From assembly GCF_040712075.1 (NCBI RefSeq), contig NZ_JBFCVL010000008.1:186001-250000 (forward strand): a DNA stretch of 64,000 nt, read 5' to 3'. The notes beneath the pieces were generated by a model. It saw only the letters and a program-made list of their open reading frames with translations, was not told the DNA's origin and did no database searches. The translations under genes and the position numbers were made by a program. Position 1 is the stretch's first letter; every line of letters begins with the position of its first letter. Below, piece by piece: positions 27,307-36,101 of the stretch. The stretch is from Fodinicurvata sp. EGI_FJ10296 (GTDB lineage Bacteria > Pseudomonadota > Alphaproteobacteria > DSM-16000 > Inquilinaceae).

Positions 27307-28130
27307 GACTGCTCACCCTTTTTGGCCTTGCTTCCCTTGTCGAGGAACTGCTGGATCGAATCACGATGTTCATCGGTCGTATAGCAGATCGACTGCGCTT
27401 CGCCGCCAAGGGCAAATACCTGCTCCACCGGCAGATCGAGCGACCGGTTCAGGATCGATTTCGCCAGCGACAGGGCGATCGGCGATCCGACGGACAATTC
27501 CGCCGCCCAGGCTTTCGCCTCGCCCAGCAGGTCCTCGCTCTCGGCCAGACGATCGGCCAGTCCGATCGCCAGCGCCTCGTTGGCGCCGACCTTGCGCGCG
27601 GAATAGATCAGCTCCTTGGCGCGCGCCAGACCGACCCGTCGGGGCAGGAAATACAGCCCGCCGCCATCGGGAATCAGCCCGCGCTTCAGATAGGCCATGG
27701 TGAAGGATGCTGCGTTCGACGCCATGACGAAATCGCAGGCGAAGGCCAGATCGCAGCCAAGGCCCGAGGCGGCGCCGTTGACCGCCGCGATGGTCGGCTT
27801 GTCGAGATTGTGCAGGGCGTTGATGGCGCGATGGGTCGATTTCTGGCGCTTCCAGCCGTTATAGCCGACCCGGCCGATCGGCGCGTCCAGACGCTGGCGC
27901 ATGCCCCTGATGTCGCCCCCGGCACAAAAAGCCGTGCCCGCACCGGTGAGGATAACGGCGCGGATATCCTCGTCGGCACCCAGACCCTCGATCGTGTCGA
28001 TCAGCGTGGTCCGCGTGGCATCGTCGATGGCGTTGCGCACATCGGGCCGGTTCAGGGTAACGATGGCGACATTGTCGTCGATCGTCGTGGTGACGGCCGC
28101 ATCCCCGGCCGAAGGCGCTGTGCTCTGCAT
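27303..28130 (-). CDS. Enoyl-CoA hydratase/isomerase family protein
   Basis: A 275-residue crotonase-fold enzyme. The oxyanion-hole segments are AFCAGGDIRGM (about 66-76) and NGAASGLGCDLAF (about 118), with RGLIPDGGGLYFLPR near 150. Of the two glutamates of classical hydratases, Asp occurs in the second segment (PDGGG), so activity may be isomerase or hydratase on an unusual acyl-CoA. ATG 28130 is preferred over a TTG 12 codons upstream. It is coupled to the CoA-transferase by an ATGA overlap and lies 147 bases downstream of the TctC gene on the same strand. Confidence 0.88.
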   Translation of the reverse strand: MQSTAPSAGDAAVTTTIDDNVAIVTLNRPDVRNAIDDATRTTLIDTIEGLGADEDIRAVILTGAGTAFCAGGDIRGMRQRLDAPIGRVGYNGWKRQKSTHRAINALHNLDKPTIAAVNGAASGLGCDLAFACDFVMASNAASFTMAYLKRGLIPDGGGLYFLPRRVGLARAKELIYSARKVGANEALAIGLADRLAESEDLLGEAKAWAAELSVGSPIALSLAKSILNRSLDLPVEQVFALGGEAQSICYTTDEHRDSIQQFLDKGSKAKKGEQS

Positions 28131-28277
28131 TGTCGGCAATCCATCGGAACGAAAAATTGCCGACAACCAAGGATGCCGGCAATCTTTATCTACGAGATCG
28201 CCGGGCGCGGGCCGTCAGACGGGCCGAAACCCGCCTGCCTGACCCGACTGCCCGACGCTTGGATCAACGGGCCCCGC

Positions 28278-29252
28278 TCAGCTTGCCCAGGGATTTTCGT
28301 CCCAGATGGCCTGCATCTCGTCCAGCGTGCTCTGCATCTGCTCGCGATAGGCATCCGGCGCCATGTAGTTCAGCGGCAGCACCTGATCGCGCGCATCCTG
28401 ACGGAAATCTTCATCCTCGATCATCTGCGCGACCGCCTCGACCAGCTTGTCACGGACGTCGTCCGGAATACCGGCCGGCGCAGCCAGACCGCGGTCGGAA
28501 CCGGCGACGATGGGATAGCCCAGCTCGCTGAACGTCGGCACTTCAGGAACTTCTTCCCAACGCTCGGCGGCCATGGTGCCGAGAATGCGCAGATCGCCCT
28601 CAAGGTGGTACGGGCCGGCTTCGCCGATGCCCATGACGCTGGCCGCGACGTGGCCGCCGAGGAGGGCCGTACGGCTCGGTGCCGCGCCCGGGAACGGCAC
28701 ATGCGTAACCTGGAGGTCTTCGGCGTGCAGGAAGCGCAGGAAGCTGGTGTGGGTCGCGCCGCCGAGCGAGGAGTTGCCGACTGGCATCGCGCCGGGATTG
28801 GCTTCGACATAGTCGATGAAGTCTTCCAGTGTCTCGAACTCGCTGTCGGCGCGGACGACGACCGAGGTCGCATCGGTGACGATGTTGCCGATCGGCTGGA
28901 AGCTGTCGAGCGTGTAGTCCGGATCCCGCTGGATGATCGGATTGATGAACGACGGGATGTTCAGCATGCCGATCGTGTATCCGTCGGGCTCAGCCTGCGC
29001 AATCGCGGTGAAACCGAGTTCGCCGCCGGCACCGGGACGGTTTTCGACCGTGATGTTGACGTTGCCGCCGAGATATTCCTCAAGGTACGGAGCCACGGTA
29101 CGCGCCATGACGTCCGTTCCGCCGCCGGCGGAATACCCGACGAGCATCGTGATATCGCGGTTTGGATAATCGCTGTCGGCATAAACGGCCGGCGCGGCCA
29201 GGATGGACGAGGCCATCAGGGCGGCCGTAATAGCCTGTGTATTCATTTTCAT
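28278..29252 (-). CDS. tctC: TTT-family substrate-binding protein (TctC/Bug), copy 1
   Basis: A 324-residue periplasmic binding protein with a signal peptide cut near APAVYA-DS. The family signature YPNRDITMLVGYSAGGGTDVMAR and GYTIGMLN are clear. Bug/TctC proteins deliver carboxylates, often di- or tricarboxylates, to TctAB. ATG 29252 has GGAGG 9 bases upstream. It is very similar throughout to copy 2 at 29918-30889, so the two are paralogues from duplication. It heads a probable operon with the enoyl-CoA hydratase and CoA-transferase and has a promoter with a TGTATAC element at 29368-29406. Confidence 0.93.
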   Translation of the reverse strand: MKMNTQAITAALMASSILAAPAVYADSDYPNRDITMLVGYSAGGGTDVMARTVAPYLEEYLGGNVNITVENRPGAGGELGFTAIAQAEPDGYTIGMLNIPSFINPIIQRDPDYTLDSFQPIGNIVTDATSVVVRADSEFETLEDFIDYVEANPGAMPVGNSSLGGATHTSFLRFLHAEDLQVTHVPFPGAAPSRTALLGGHVAASVMGIGEAGPYHLEGDLRILGTMAAERWEEVPEVPTFSELGYPIVAGSDRGLAAPAGIPDDVRDKLVEAVAQMIEDEDFRQDARDQVLPLNYMAPDAYREQMQSTLDEMQAIWDENPWAS

Positions 29253-29917
29253 TGGTCGTTCCTCCTAAGCTGGGCTCTTTAATGCGGCGTGCATCGCCTG
29301 AATTGATGAGCAGAAACCAGCCGATTCAGGCAGTTCCGTACGGCGGATTGCATACCAGACTCGCGTCATCATAGGGGGTTCGGACCCCACAATACAATAG
29401 TATACATTGCCTCTATGGGAATTTGCTCGTTGCCGGTCGCACATCAGGCGGCCCTCCGCTCCTTCGCCGCACGCCGGGCACACAGTCAGAGAACCGCGTC
29501 CAACGTCCGGTCAGGCAAATGGGAAAGGTAGGGGCTTGCATTCTGTGCGCAACTGCATACAATTGCGAGGCGAAAATATATGTCGTTTTGGCGATGACCC
29601 GGGCCATTTACGACCGGCGCAGCACCGGTGTTATTGGCTGCGCGACCCTGACCCCGTAGTCTCTTGTATTCGAAACTCGGGAAAAAACCGAGACAGTCAT
29701 CCGCCCGGACGTGCCCACTGATGCAGCGGCAGAACGGCACTATGGTGGCTGAATGATGAAAGGGGAGGCATCCGACTTGCTGGTTTCATCAGCGCAACCG
29801 GCACCAATGCCCGCTACGGGGCCGAGGTGTGCGGCAGGCCGAAAAATCCTGGCCCTTCAGCGAAACGGGCGGAGCCGCGGCCCCGCCCATCCCGTGATCA
29901 ACCATCGTCGCCGTGGA
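29253..29917. other. Long intergenic region between the tctC paralogues
   Basis: These 665 bases contain no gene I can support; open frames here lack family resemblance and ribosome-binding sites. The first 155 bases are the leader and promoter of tctC copy 1. The rest is of mixed composition and includes further ATACA-type sequences (GCATACAATTGC near 29556-29567; CTTGTATTC near 29663), which may be extra weak copies of the regulator site described at 29391-29406. The part nearest 29917 lies beyond the 3' end of tctC copy 2; no strong terminator was seen. Confidence 0.4.
29368..29406 (-). promoter_or_regulatory. Promoter and TGTATAC operator of tctC copy 1
   Basis: Read on the minus strand, TGTATACTATTGTATT (29406-29391) overlaps a -35 TTGTAT (29397-29392); after 18 bases comes a good -10, TATGAT (29373-29368). 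The spacer holds a small hairpin, GGGGT-TCGG-ACCCC on the plus strand. The position of the element over the -35 fits a repressor. Its core is shared with the tctC copy 2 and TPP-operon promoters. GntR-family regulators of the FCD group often bind TNGTNNNACNA-like sites of this kind; that assignment is inference. Confidence 0.55.
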
Positions 29918-30889
29918 TCAATCGGCCCAGGGCGCGACTTCCCAGACTTCCTGCATCTGGGTCAAGGTCGATTCCATATGCGCCTTGTAGTCGTCCGGGG
30001 CCATATAGGAAAGCGGCAGAACCTGCTCGCGCGCCTCTTCCCGGAATTCCGGATCTTCGACGGTCTGACGCAGCGCCTCGACCAGCACTTCGGTGATTTC
30101 GTCGGGAATGCCGGCCGGTGCCGCCATGCCGCGGTCGGAACCCGAGACAATATCATAGCCGAGTTCGCGGAACGTCGGCACGTCGGGCACTTCCTCCCAG
30201 CGATCGGCCGCCATCGTCGCCAGAATGCGCAAATCGCCTTCCAGGTGATAGGGACCCGCTTCGCCGAGACCCATGACCGACGCGGCGACGTGACCACCCA
30301 GCAATGCGGTCCGGCTGGGCGCGGAGCCCGGGAACGGCACATGGGTGACTTCCATCCCTTCCGCCGTCAGGAACCGCAGCAGACTGGTGTGCATCGACCC
30401 GCCAACGGCGGAATTGCCGATCGGGAGGGCGCCGGGGTTTTCCTCGATATAGGTGAGGAAATCCTCGAGGTCTTCAAAGTCGCTGTCGGCCCGCACCACG
30501 ATCGAGGCCGGATCGGAAACCACGTTGCCAATCGGCTGATAGCTGTCGAGTGTGTAAGCCGGATCGCGCTGAATCAGCGGTGTGATGAAGGCCGGGATGT
30601 TCAGCATGCCGATGGTGTAGCCGTCGGGCTCGGCTTCTGCCAATGCCGTGAAACCGATCTCGCCGCCGGCGCCCGGACGGTTGTCGACAGTCACATTGAC
30701 GTTGCCGCCGAGATACTCCTCGAAGTATGGAACCATCGTCCGCGCCATGACGTCGGTACCGCCGCCCGCGGAATAGGCGATCACCATGGTGATGTCCCGT
30801 TCCGGATACTCGGCCTGCGCCGCGCCGGCGACGGCAACCAGCGCCGTGGCCGAAACGACCGAGCCGATAATGCTCTTGAACGTGTTCAT
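29918..30889 (-). CDS. tctC: TTT-family substrate-binding protein (TctC/Bug), copy 2
   Basis: A 323-residue binding protein with a signal peptide (SVVSATALVAVAGAAQA) and the same fold and signature (YPERDITMVIAYSAGGGTDVMAR) as copy 1. The ATG at 30889 is chosen since it starts the signal peptide and AGGGAG lies upstream; 24 upstream codons in frame look non-coding. It is divergent from tctBA, the membrane components it most likely serves. Having two near-identical binding proteins for one permease suggests two related ligands or two affinities. Confidence 0.93.
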   Translation of the reverse strand: MNTFKSIIGSVVSATALVAVAGAAQAEYPERDITMVIAYSAGGGTDVMARTMVPYFEEYLGGNVNVTVDNRPGAGGEIGFTALAEAEPDGYTIGMLNIPAFITPLIQRDPAYTLDSYQPIGNVVSDPASIVVRADSDFEDLEDFLTYIEENPGALPIGNSAVGGSMHTSLLRFLTAEGMEVTHVPFPGSAPSRTALLGGHVAASVMGLGEAGPYHLEGDLRILATMAADRWEEVPDVPTFRELGYDIVSGSDRGMAAPAGIPDEITEVLVEALRQTVEDPEFREEAREQVLPLSYMAPDDYKAHMESTLTQMQEVWEVAPWAD

Positions 30890-30950
30890 AAGAGCGTTCT
30901 CCCTGAAAATTCTTCGCAGAAAAGCCGCAGTACACCTGCGTGCTTGCAAA

Positions 30951-30996
30951 ACGATATGCATCCGATGATGGTTATGTCAAGATACAAATGTATACA
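30951..30996 (-). promoter_or_regulatory. Promoter and TGTATAC operator of tctC copy 2
   Basis: On the minus strand the element TGTATACATTTGTATC (30996-30981) is followed at once by a perfect -35, TTGACA (30980-30975), an 18-base spacer and TATCGT (30956-30951). The element differs from that of copy 1 at only a few positions: TGTATAC, two variable A/T bases, TTGTAT. The remaining sequence up to 31203, the divergent tctC/tctB region, is strikingly AT-rich and should also contain the tctBA promoter, which I could not place with confidence. Confidence 0.55.
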
Positions 30997-31203
30997 ACCA
31001 AGACCGATATGGCTGAACGTATGACTCTATTAATTAAAAATATTTCGCCCTATCGTAGTAAAAAAGTACGACAATTAAATTTGTTGTGTTGACACGCGAT
31101 TTTCAATATGTGCAGACACTCCAACGGCTGCGGATTGTCGCTAATGTGGACGATGATACGGATGAGCGCCTGAAGTGGCCCGAAAGTGGGAGGAGACGTA
31201 AAC

Positions 31204-31662
31204 GTGCCTTACGCAAAAGACCGAATCGCATCGGCGATATTATTATGTTTTGCTATTGGAGTTTTCATCGCCAGTGGCAACTTTAGATTCGAGTCTTCAA
31301 TTTTTCCTCGGATGGTATCGCTTATCATGGCGATCTCGTCGATCATGATGTTTCTGAGGACAGTATCCTTTAACAAGGATCTGGAGCCTCAGGCCGCCAA
31401 GGACCCCAACGTCGACAGCCCCTTCTTCCGGAATCCGGTGAACTTCTTCATCGCGTCGTTCGGATTCATCATCTATCTCGTTGCGATCGGGATACTGGGC
31501 TACTTCGTTTCGACGGCGATCATGATCGTATCGATCGTTCTGCTGCTTGGATTCCGGGATTACAGGATGATCGCAATTTCTGGCGCGGCCTTCATGCTGC
31601 TCGTCTATGTCGTATTCCGACTTATATTCGAAAGACCGCTTCCACGCGGGCTCTTTTTCTAG
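31204..31662 (+). CDS. tctB: TctB small membrane subunit of a TTT transporter
   Basis: A 152-residue protein with four predicted helices, the normal size for TctB: ASAILLCFAIGVFIASG, FPRMVSLIMAISSIMMFL, a pair at about 85-130 and LVYVVFRLIF at the end. The GTG at 31204 follows GGAGGAG with a 9-base gap and is preferred to a GTG six codons earlier that lies inside the ribosome-binding site. TctB pairs with TctA in the membrane. The gene is less GC-rich than its neighbours, as is its upstream region, which may indicate a separate origin. Confidence 0.85.
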   Translation: MPYAKDRIASAILLCFAIGVFIASGNFRFESSIFPRMVSLIMAISSIMMFLRTVSFNKDLEPQAAKDPNVDSPFFRNPVNFFIASFGFIIYLVAIGILGYFVSTAIMIVSIVLLLGFRDYRMIAISGAAFMLLVYVVFRLIFERPLPRGLFF

Positions 31663-31744
31663 AGGTCTATTTCATTGATAACATATATCGGACTATTTAT
31701 TAATCTGAAACCGCCCCAGTGTGCCAATCCATTGGAGAAATCAG

Positions 31745-33256
31745 GTGTTTGAACCCCTACTGCACGCACTGCCCATCGTCTTTCAGCCGATGAACTTGTT
31801 AGCGATGATCGCCGGCGTCGCCATGGGCATCGCGATCGGTGCGCTGCCGGGGCTGAGCGCGACAATGGGCATCGCGGTCCTGATCCCCCTGACCTTCGGC
31901 CTGGATCCGCTGGTCGGACTGGGCATGATGGCAGGGATCTATAACGGCGCGATGTATGGCGGCGCAATACCAGCGGTTCTGCTCAGAATCCCCGGAACGC
32001 CCGCATCGATCGTCACGACATTCGACGGCCACGCCATGGCCAAGAAAGGCGAGGCCGGGCGTGCGTTGCAAATCGCTGTCGTATCGTCTGCCATCGGCGG
32101 TATGGCCAGCGCCGTCGCCCTGATGGCCTTTGCGCCGCCACTATCCCGGGTGACACTGGCGTTCGGACCGGCGGAATATTTCTGGGTCGGCGTTTTCGGC
32201 CTGTCCAGCATATCGGTCTTTCTGGGCAAGAGCCCGATCAAGGGAATCCTGTCGGCGTGCATGGGCCTGATGATCGGCATGGTCGGCATCGACCAGATCA
32301 CCGGCGGTCAGCGCTTCACCTTCGGCACGGTCAACCTCGTCGATGGCTTCCACATTGTCGTGCTGCTGACCGGCCTCTATGCCCTGCCACCGGCGATCGG
32401 CATGGCAGAGGAGGCGATCAAGACCGGCATCAGCAGTGCGGAACTGAAGATCGGCAAATCCCGGCACATCTTCTCCGACTGGCGCATTCTGTGGCGCACC
32501 TGGGTCCGGTCCTCCGGCCTCGGCATTCTGGTCGGTCTGCTGCCGGGCGCCGGCGGGAACATCGCCGCTTTTCTCAGCTATAACGAAGCCAAGCGCGCCT
32601 CGAAACACCCGGAGACCTTCGGCCATGGCGCGCCTGAGGGTGTCGCCGCCGGCGAATGCGGCAACAACGCCGACAATTCCGCCGCTCTCGTGCCTGCCCT
32701 GACACTGGGCGTTCCCGGCAGTTCGGTGGCCGCGGTCATTCTGGGCGGTCTGCTCATCCACGGTCTGCGCCCCGGACCGGCGCTGTTCCGCGATCACGCC
32801 GACATCGTCTACGGCTTCATGATCCAGATGTTCGCCACATCGTTCCTGCTGATCGTGATCGGCGGCTTCCTTGGGGCGAAGGTCTTCGTGCACCTGCTCA
32901 GGCTGCCCCGCGTCATGCTCGTGCCGCTGATCGTCGGCCTGACCGCCGTCGGCGTCTACTCGATCAACAACAACATGTTCGATCTCTACATGATGTTCGC
33001 GTTCGGGATGCTGGGCTATGCCATGGAGCGGCTGGACTTCCCGCTCGCGCCAGCGGTGCTCGGCCTGATCCTGGGGTCGATGTCCGAAGAGAACATGCGC
33101 CTGGCGTTGCTTATTTCTCAGGGCGACTGGACGGTGTTCTTCACCCGGCCGATCTCGCTGACCATCGCAATCCTCACGGCCGTGGTGCTGCTGTTCCCGG
33201 TGGTACGCACCATCCGCGACCGGCGGCGCGAAGCACGCGAGGCCGCAACGGCCTGA
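31745..33256 (+). CDS. tctA: TctA large permease subunit of a TTT transporter
   Basis: A 503-residue membrane protein carrying the TctA signatures: GALPGLSATMGIAVLIPLTF in the first repeat, YGGAIPAVLLRIPGTPAS, and GLLPGAGGNIAAFLSYNEAK in the second repeat. It forms the substrate pathway for carboxylates handed over by TctC. The GTG at 31745 has GGAG 9 bases upstream; an in-frame GTG at 31721 has none. It follows tctB by 82 bases and ends before a strong bidirectional terminator at 33293-33327. Confidence 0.94.
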   Translation: MFEPLLHALPIVFQPMNLLAMIAGVAMGIAIGALPGLSATMGIAVLIPLTFGLDPLVGLGMMAGIYNGAMYGGAIPAVLLRIPGTPASIVTTFDGHAMAKKGEAGRALQIAVVSSAIGGMASAVALMAFAPPLSRVTLAFGPAEYFWVGVFGLSSISVFLGKSPIKGILSACMGLMIGMVGIDQITGGQRFTFGTVNLVDGFHIVVLLTGLYALPPAIGMAEEAIKTGISSAELKIGKSRHIFSDWRILWRTWVRSSGLGILVGLLPGAGGNIAAFLSYNEAKRASKHPETFGHGAPEGVAAGECGNNADNSAALVPALTLGVPGSSVAAVILGGLLIHGLRPGPALFRDHADIVYGFMIQMFATSFLLIVIGGFLGAKVFVHLLRLPRVMLVPLIVGLTAVGVYSINNNMFDLYMMFAFGMLGYAMERLDFPLAPAVLGLILGSMSEENMRLALLISQGDWTVFFTRPISLTIAILTAVVLLFPVVRTIRDRRREAREAATA

Positions 33257-33292
33257 TCCGTCATCCGATTTGACGGGACCATCGGCAAAAAA

Positions 33293-33327
33293 GCGCCGGG
33301 AGACGAAAGCCGTCTCCCGGCGCTTTT
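33293..33327. terminator. Strong intrinsic terminator after tctA
   Basis: A perfect 13-bp stem, GCGCCGGGAGACG (33293-33305) with its complement at 33311-33323, and a 5-base loop, flanked by A6 on the left and T4 on the right. It can act as a rho-independent terminator in either direction: after tctA on the plus strand, and as a backstop for the aldehyde dehydrogenase operon arriving on the minus strand. Confidence 0.88.
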
Positions 33328-33380
33328 GCGTTCGGCCGACGGCGATACAGGCGGGATTTGCGAGCACTACCCTCCCGATC

Positions 33381-33477
33381 GTCCCCGCCTCGAGCGGGGA
33401 CCTCGCGCGGTGGCTCCCGGCGGGCTGAAACGCAAACCGGGCTTATCCGTCTCGGGGCTCCCGATCGACGTCGGGAG
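33381..33477. repeat. Two short hairpins in the tctA/ALDH gap
   Basis: Between the two convergent operons there are inverted repeats with no coding role visible: GTCCCCGC-CTCGA-GCGGGGAC (33381-33401) and CTCCCGA...TCGGGAG (33458-33477). They lie just before the REP-like cluster and may be decayed members of it. The 509-base gap 33257-33765 otherwise holds no gene that I can support. Confidence 0.55.
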
Positions 33478-33520
33478 CGGTCAGGCCGGGGGTCATACGG
33501 TCAATGATCTCGCTTAGGTT

Positions 33521-33702
33521 GTGGACCCCGGACAACGCTTCGCGTTTCCGGGGAAGGAATAAAGAACTGATATCGCAACAAAAAACCCCTTCCCCGGACG
33601 CGCTGCGGCACGAAGTGACGCTGCGCAGAGCCGGGGTCCACACCATCAACGCTCTCGCGGCACGTGTGGACCCCGGACAACGTTTTGCGTTTCCGGGGAA
33701 GG
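33521..33702. repeat. REP-like palindromic repeat cluster (three copies)
   Basis: Two direct 37-base copies (33521-33557 and 33666-33702) begin GTGGACCCCGG and end CCGGGGAAGG; a third, inverted copy (33588-33641, 54 bases) has the same ends and a longer middle. Each short unit folds as a hairpin: CCCCGG pairs with CCGGGG, and inside AACGC pairs with GCGTT. Copy 2 has AACGT there, giving a T-G wobble, so pairing is kept. This is the form of alphaproteobacterial REP/BIME-type extragenic elements, placed between convergent operons as usual. Confidence 0.75.
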
Positions 33703-33765
33703 GATTAGGGGTGTAAGGGACAATGCCGGGGGGCGATCAAAACGTCACGGGCGTGTCGAGACAGC

Positions 33766-35217
33766 CTAACCCCGCTGAATGGTGACGATCCGCTCTGCCG
33801 ACATTTCCCGGATCGCGTAATGCGGTCCTTCGCGGCCGTTGCCGGAGTCCTTCACGCCGCCATACGGCATCAGGTCGACGCGCGACGAGCTGGTGTCATT
33901 GATATGCACGCCACCGACCTGCATACGTTCGGCCAGGTCCAGCGCGTGGTTCAGGTCGCGGGTAAAGATGCCCGAGGCCAGCCCATACGGCGTTGCGTTC
34001 GCATCGTCGATCGCCGCCGACAGATCGTCGAACGGCACGATGTTGACCACCGGCCCGAAGATCTCCTCGCACATGACGTTCATCGAGGCATCGACGCCGG
34101 TCAGCACCGTCGGCTGGACGACCGCCCCTTCGCGGGTGCCGCCGGCCAGCAGGGTTGCACCACCGCTCACCGCGTCCTTGATCCAGGAGTCTGCGCGTTC
34201 GGCTTCGGCCGGGGCGATCATGGGTCCGACGACCGTGCCGGCGGCAAACGGATCGCCGACACCAAGCTTTGCGGTCAGTGCCAGAAAGCGCTCGGTGAAT
34301 TCTTCCAGAACAGGACGGGCGACATAGAGCCGCTGGATCGAGGTGCAGACCTGCCCGGCCTTGCGGAACGCCGCCGGCACGCATTTCGCCGCCGCGCGAT
34401 CGAGATCGGCATCCGCCGCGACGAAAGTCGTCGCGATGCTGCCCAGTTCCAGCGACGTCTTGCGCAGCCCCGCCCGGTCCTGGATCAGACGTCCGACGCC
34501 GGTCGACCCGGTGAAGCCGAAGAACGCAATATCGGGGTGCGAGAGCAGCGCGTCGCCGGCCTCCGACCCGCTGCCATGCACGACGCTGAGCAATCCCGGC
34601 GGCAATCCGGCATCGAGCAGGCATTCCGCCAGCAGCGTCGCGGCCAGCGGCGTATAGGTCGCCGGCTTCAGCACCACGGCATTGCCCGCGGCAAGTGCCG
34701 GCGCGATCTTGTGGGCCACGGTGTTCAGCGGCGAGTTGAACGGCGTGATGGCGCAGACGACGCCCAGCGGCACGCGCAGGGTAAAAGCCAGCCGCCCGGA
34801 CTGGCCCGGCGCGCCGGCGATCGGAACCATATGCCCGACCAGCCGGCACGCTTCTTCACCGGACAGCCGCAGCGTCTCGGTGGCGCGATCGACTTCGCCC
34901 AGCGCGTCGCCGATGGTAAAGCCCGTTTCCACCGCGATCGTGCTGGCAATTTTGGCACGGCGCTCGCCGACCAGACGCGCGGTTTCACGCAGAATGCGAC
35001 CCCGCTCGGCCGGTTCCGGTGTGCCCGCCAGAAAGGCGCGCCGCGCCGCCTTGACGGCGGCATCCACATCGTCCCGGTCGGCCATGTCGATGACGGCGGC
35101 GACCTCGCGCGTGTACTTGTCGTGGACCTCCGACGTCTTCCGGCCGGCGCGCCACTCGCCGTCGATCAGCAAGCGTGCGCGATCGGGTACGAGATTCCGG
35201 CCAGTTTGTTCCGTCAT
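33766..35217 (-). CDS. Aldehyde dehydrogenase (NAD(P)+)
   Basis: A 483-residue ALDH that oxidises an aldehyde to the acid. The nucleotide-binding GFTGSTGVG, the general-base Glu in SLELGS and the catalytic Cys in AGQVCTSIQR (near 286) are present; the C-terminus has the usual PYGGVKDSGNGREG. It is the last gene of a four-gene operon and overlaps the dehydrogenase gene before it by 4 bases (ATGA). Its likely job is to oxidise the aldehyde produced by the TPP enzyme encoded first in the operon. The substrate itself cannot be named. Confidence 0.93.
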   Translation of the reverse strand: MTEQTGRNLVPDRARLLIDGEWRAGRKTSEVHDKYTREVAAVIDMADRDDVDAAVKAARRAFLAGTPEPAERGRILRETARLVGERRAKIASTIAVETGFTIGDALGEVDRATETLRLSGEEACRLVGHMVPIAGAPGQSGRLAFTLRVPLGVVCAITPFNSPLNTVAHKIAPALAAGNAVVLKPATYTPLAATLLAECLLDAGLPPGLLSVVHGSGSEAGDALLSHPDIAFFGFTGSTGVGRLIQDRAGLRKTSLELGSIATTFVAADADLDRAAAKCVPAAFRKAGQVCTSIQRLYVARPVLEEFTERFLALTAKLGVGDPFAAGTVVGPMIAPAEAERADSWIKDAVSGGATLLAGGTREGAVVQPTVLTGVDASMNVMCEEIFGPVVNIVPFDDLSAAIDDANATPYGLASGIFTRDLNHALDLAERMQVGGVHINDTSSSRVDLMPYGGVKDSGNGREGPHYAIREMSAERIVTIQRG

Positions 35218-36101
35218 GATTTCCGTGCCTCCAGGATCGCTTTGACCACGTCGCTATAAGATTTCGGGGGGTTCTGCTGGAATTGGGCCTGTACGCCCAG
35301 ATCGGCGACTTCCTGAATCCGGTGCGCCGACGCCAGCGCCATAAAGGGTTCCAGGTTGACGGCGCGCAGCGTGTCGGCGACCTCTTCCATTTCATGTGCC
35401 CGCCGCTCGGCATGCATGGCCGTGCGGCTGGTGACCCTGTCGGCGAATTTCTGCCAGTCGATCTCGGGAATGCTTTCCTGAACCGATTGCAGCACGCGGT
35501 CTTCCATGCCGTAGCTGCCGGCGCCCAGCAGGCATTCCAGCACGATCGCCTCCAGCCCCTTCATGATGATGCTGCGGAACATCTTGGTCGCCGATGCCTG
35601 ACCCGTTTCAGGGCCCAGCACCTCGATCGCCATGCCGTACGGCGTCATGTGCTCGGCAAAGGCCGAGGCACCCGGCCCCGAGGCCAGCAGCGGCACCTTG
35701 TGGCCGTGCGGCGGCACCGCCGCCATGACCGCCACGTCGACATAGGCCGCGCCCGTTGCAGCGACATGCTTTTCCGCCGCCAGCTTGATCTGCGGCGAGG
35801 CCGAGTTGATGTCGAGAAAGAGGTGGCGGTTCTTGAGCCACGGCGCCGTCGCAGCCGCGACTTTTTCCGCCACAGACGACACGACCGCCGATACGACGAT
35901 GTCGCAGCCGCTGACCAGGGATTCGGTGCTGCCGGCAACCGCGATCCCGGCCGAGGCGACCTTTTCCTTCAGCGCCGCGCCGTGTTCAGGGTCGGTAAAG
36001 CGCAGATCGAAGGCCGAGACCGTGGCACCCTGGGCGGCGAGGCCGGCGGCGATGGCAAAGCCCGCTTCGCCTTGTCCGATGAAGCCGATCCGCCGGGTCA
36101 T
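35214..36101 (-). CDS. DUF1932-type beta-hydroxyacid dehydrogenase
   Basis: A 295-residue NAD(P)-dependent oxidoreductase of the 3-hydroxyisobutyrate/6-phosphogluconate dehydrogenase superfamily. The Rossmann motif is RIGFIGQGEAGFAIA; the catalytic Lys is in SATKMFRSIIMKG (near 172); the C-terminal helical part (about 190-265) resembles DUF1932. Such enzymes oxidise beta-hydroxyacids, sometimes with decarboxylation. It overlaps its neighbours on both sides by 4 bases, so its product is needed in step with the PrpD-like and aldehyde dehydrogenase enzymes. Confidence 0.88.
   Translation of the reverse strand: MTRRIGFIGQGEAGFAIAAGLAAQGATVSAFDLRFTDPEHGAALKEKVASAGIAVAGSTESLVSGCDIVVSAVVSSVAEKVAAATAPWLKNRHLFLDINSASPQIKLAAEKHVAATGAAYVDVAVMAAVPPHGHKVPLLASGPGASAFAEHMTPYGMAIEVLGPETGQASATKMFRSIIMKGLEAIVLECLLGAGSYGMEDRVLQSVQESIPEIDWQKFADRVTSRTAMHAERRAHEMEEVADTLRAVNLEPFMALASAHRIQEVADLGVQAQFQQNPPKSYSDVVKAILEARKS

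Noticed and set aside
29413..29607. Small minus-strand open frame in the gap between the tctC genes
   Set aside because: No ribosome-binding site, no family resemblance, and composition like non-coding sequence.
33521..33702. Possible insertion sequence remnant
   Set aside because: No transposase frame and no target duplications; the hairpin units fit REP-like elements better.
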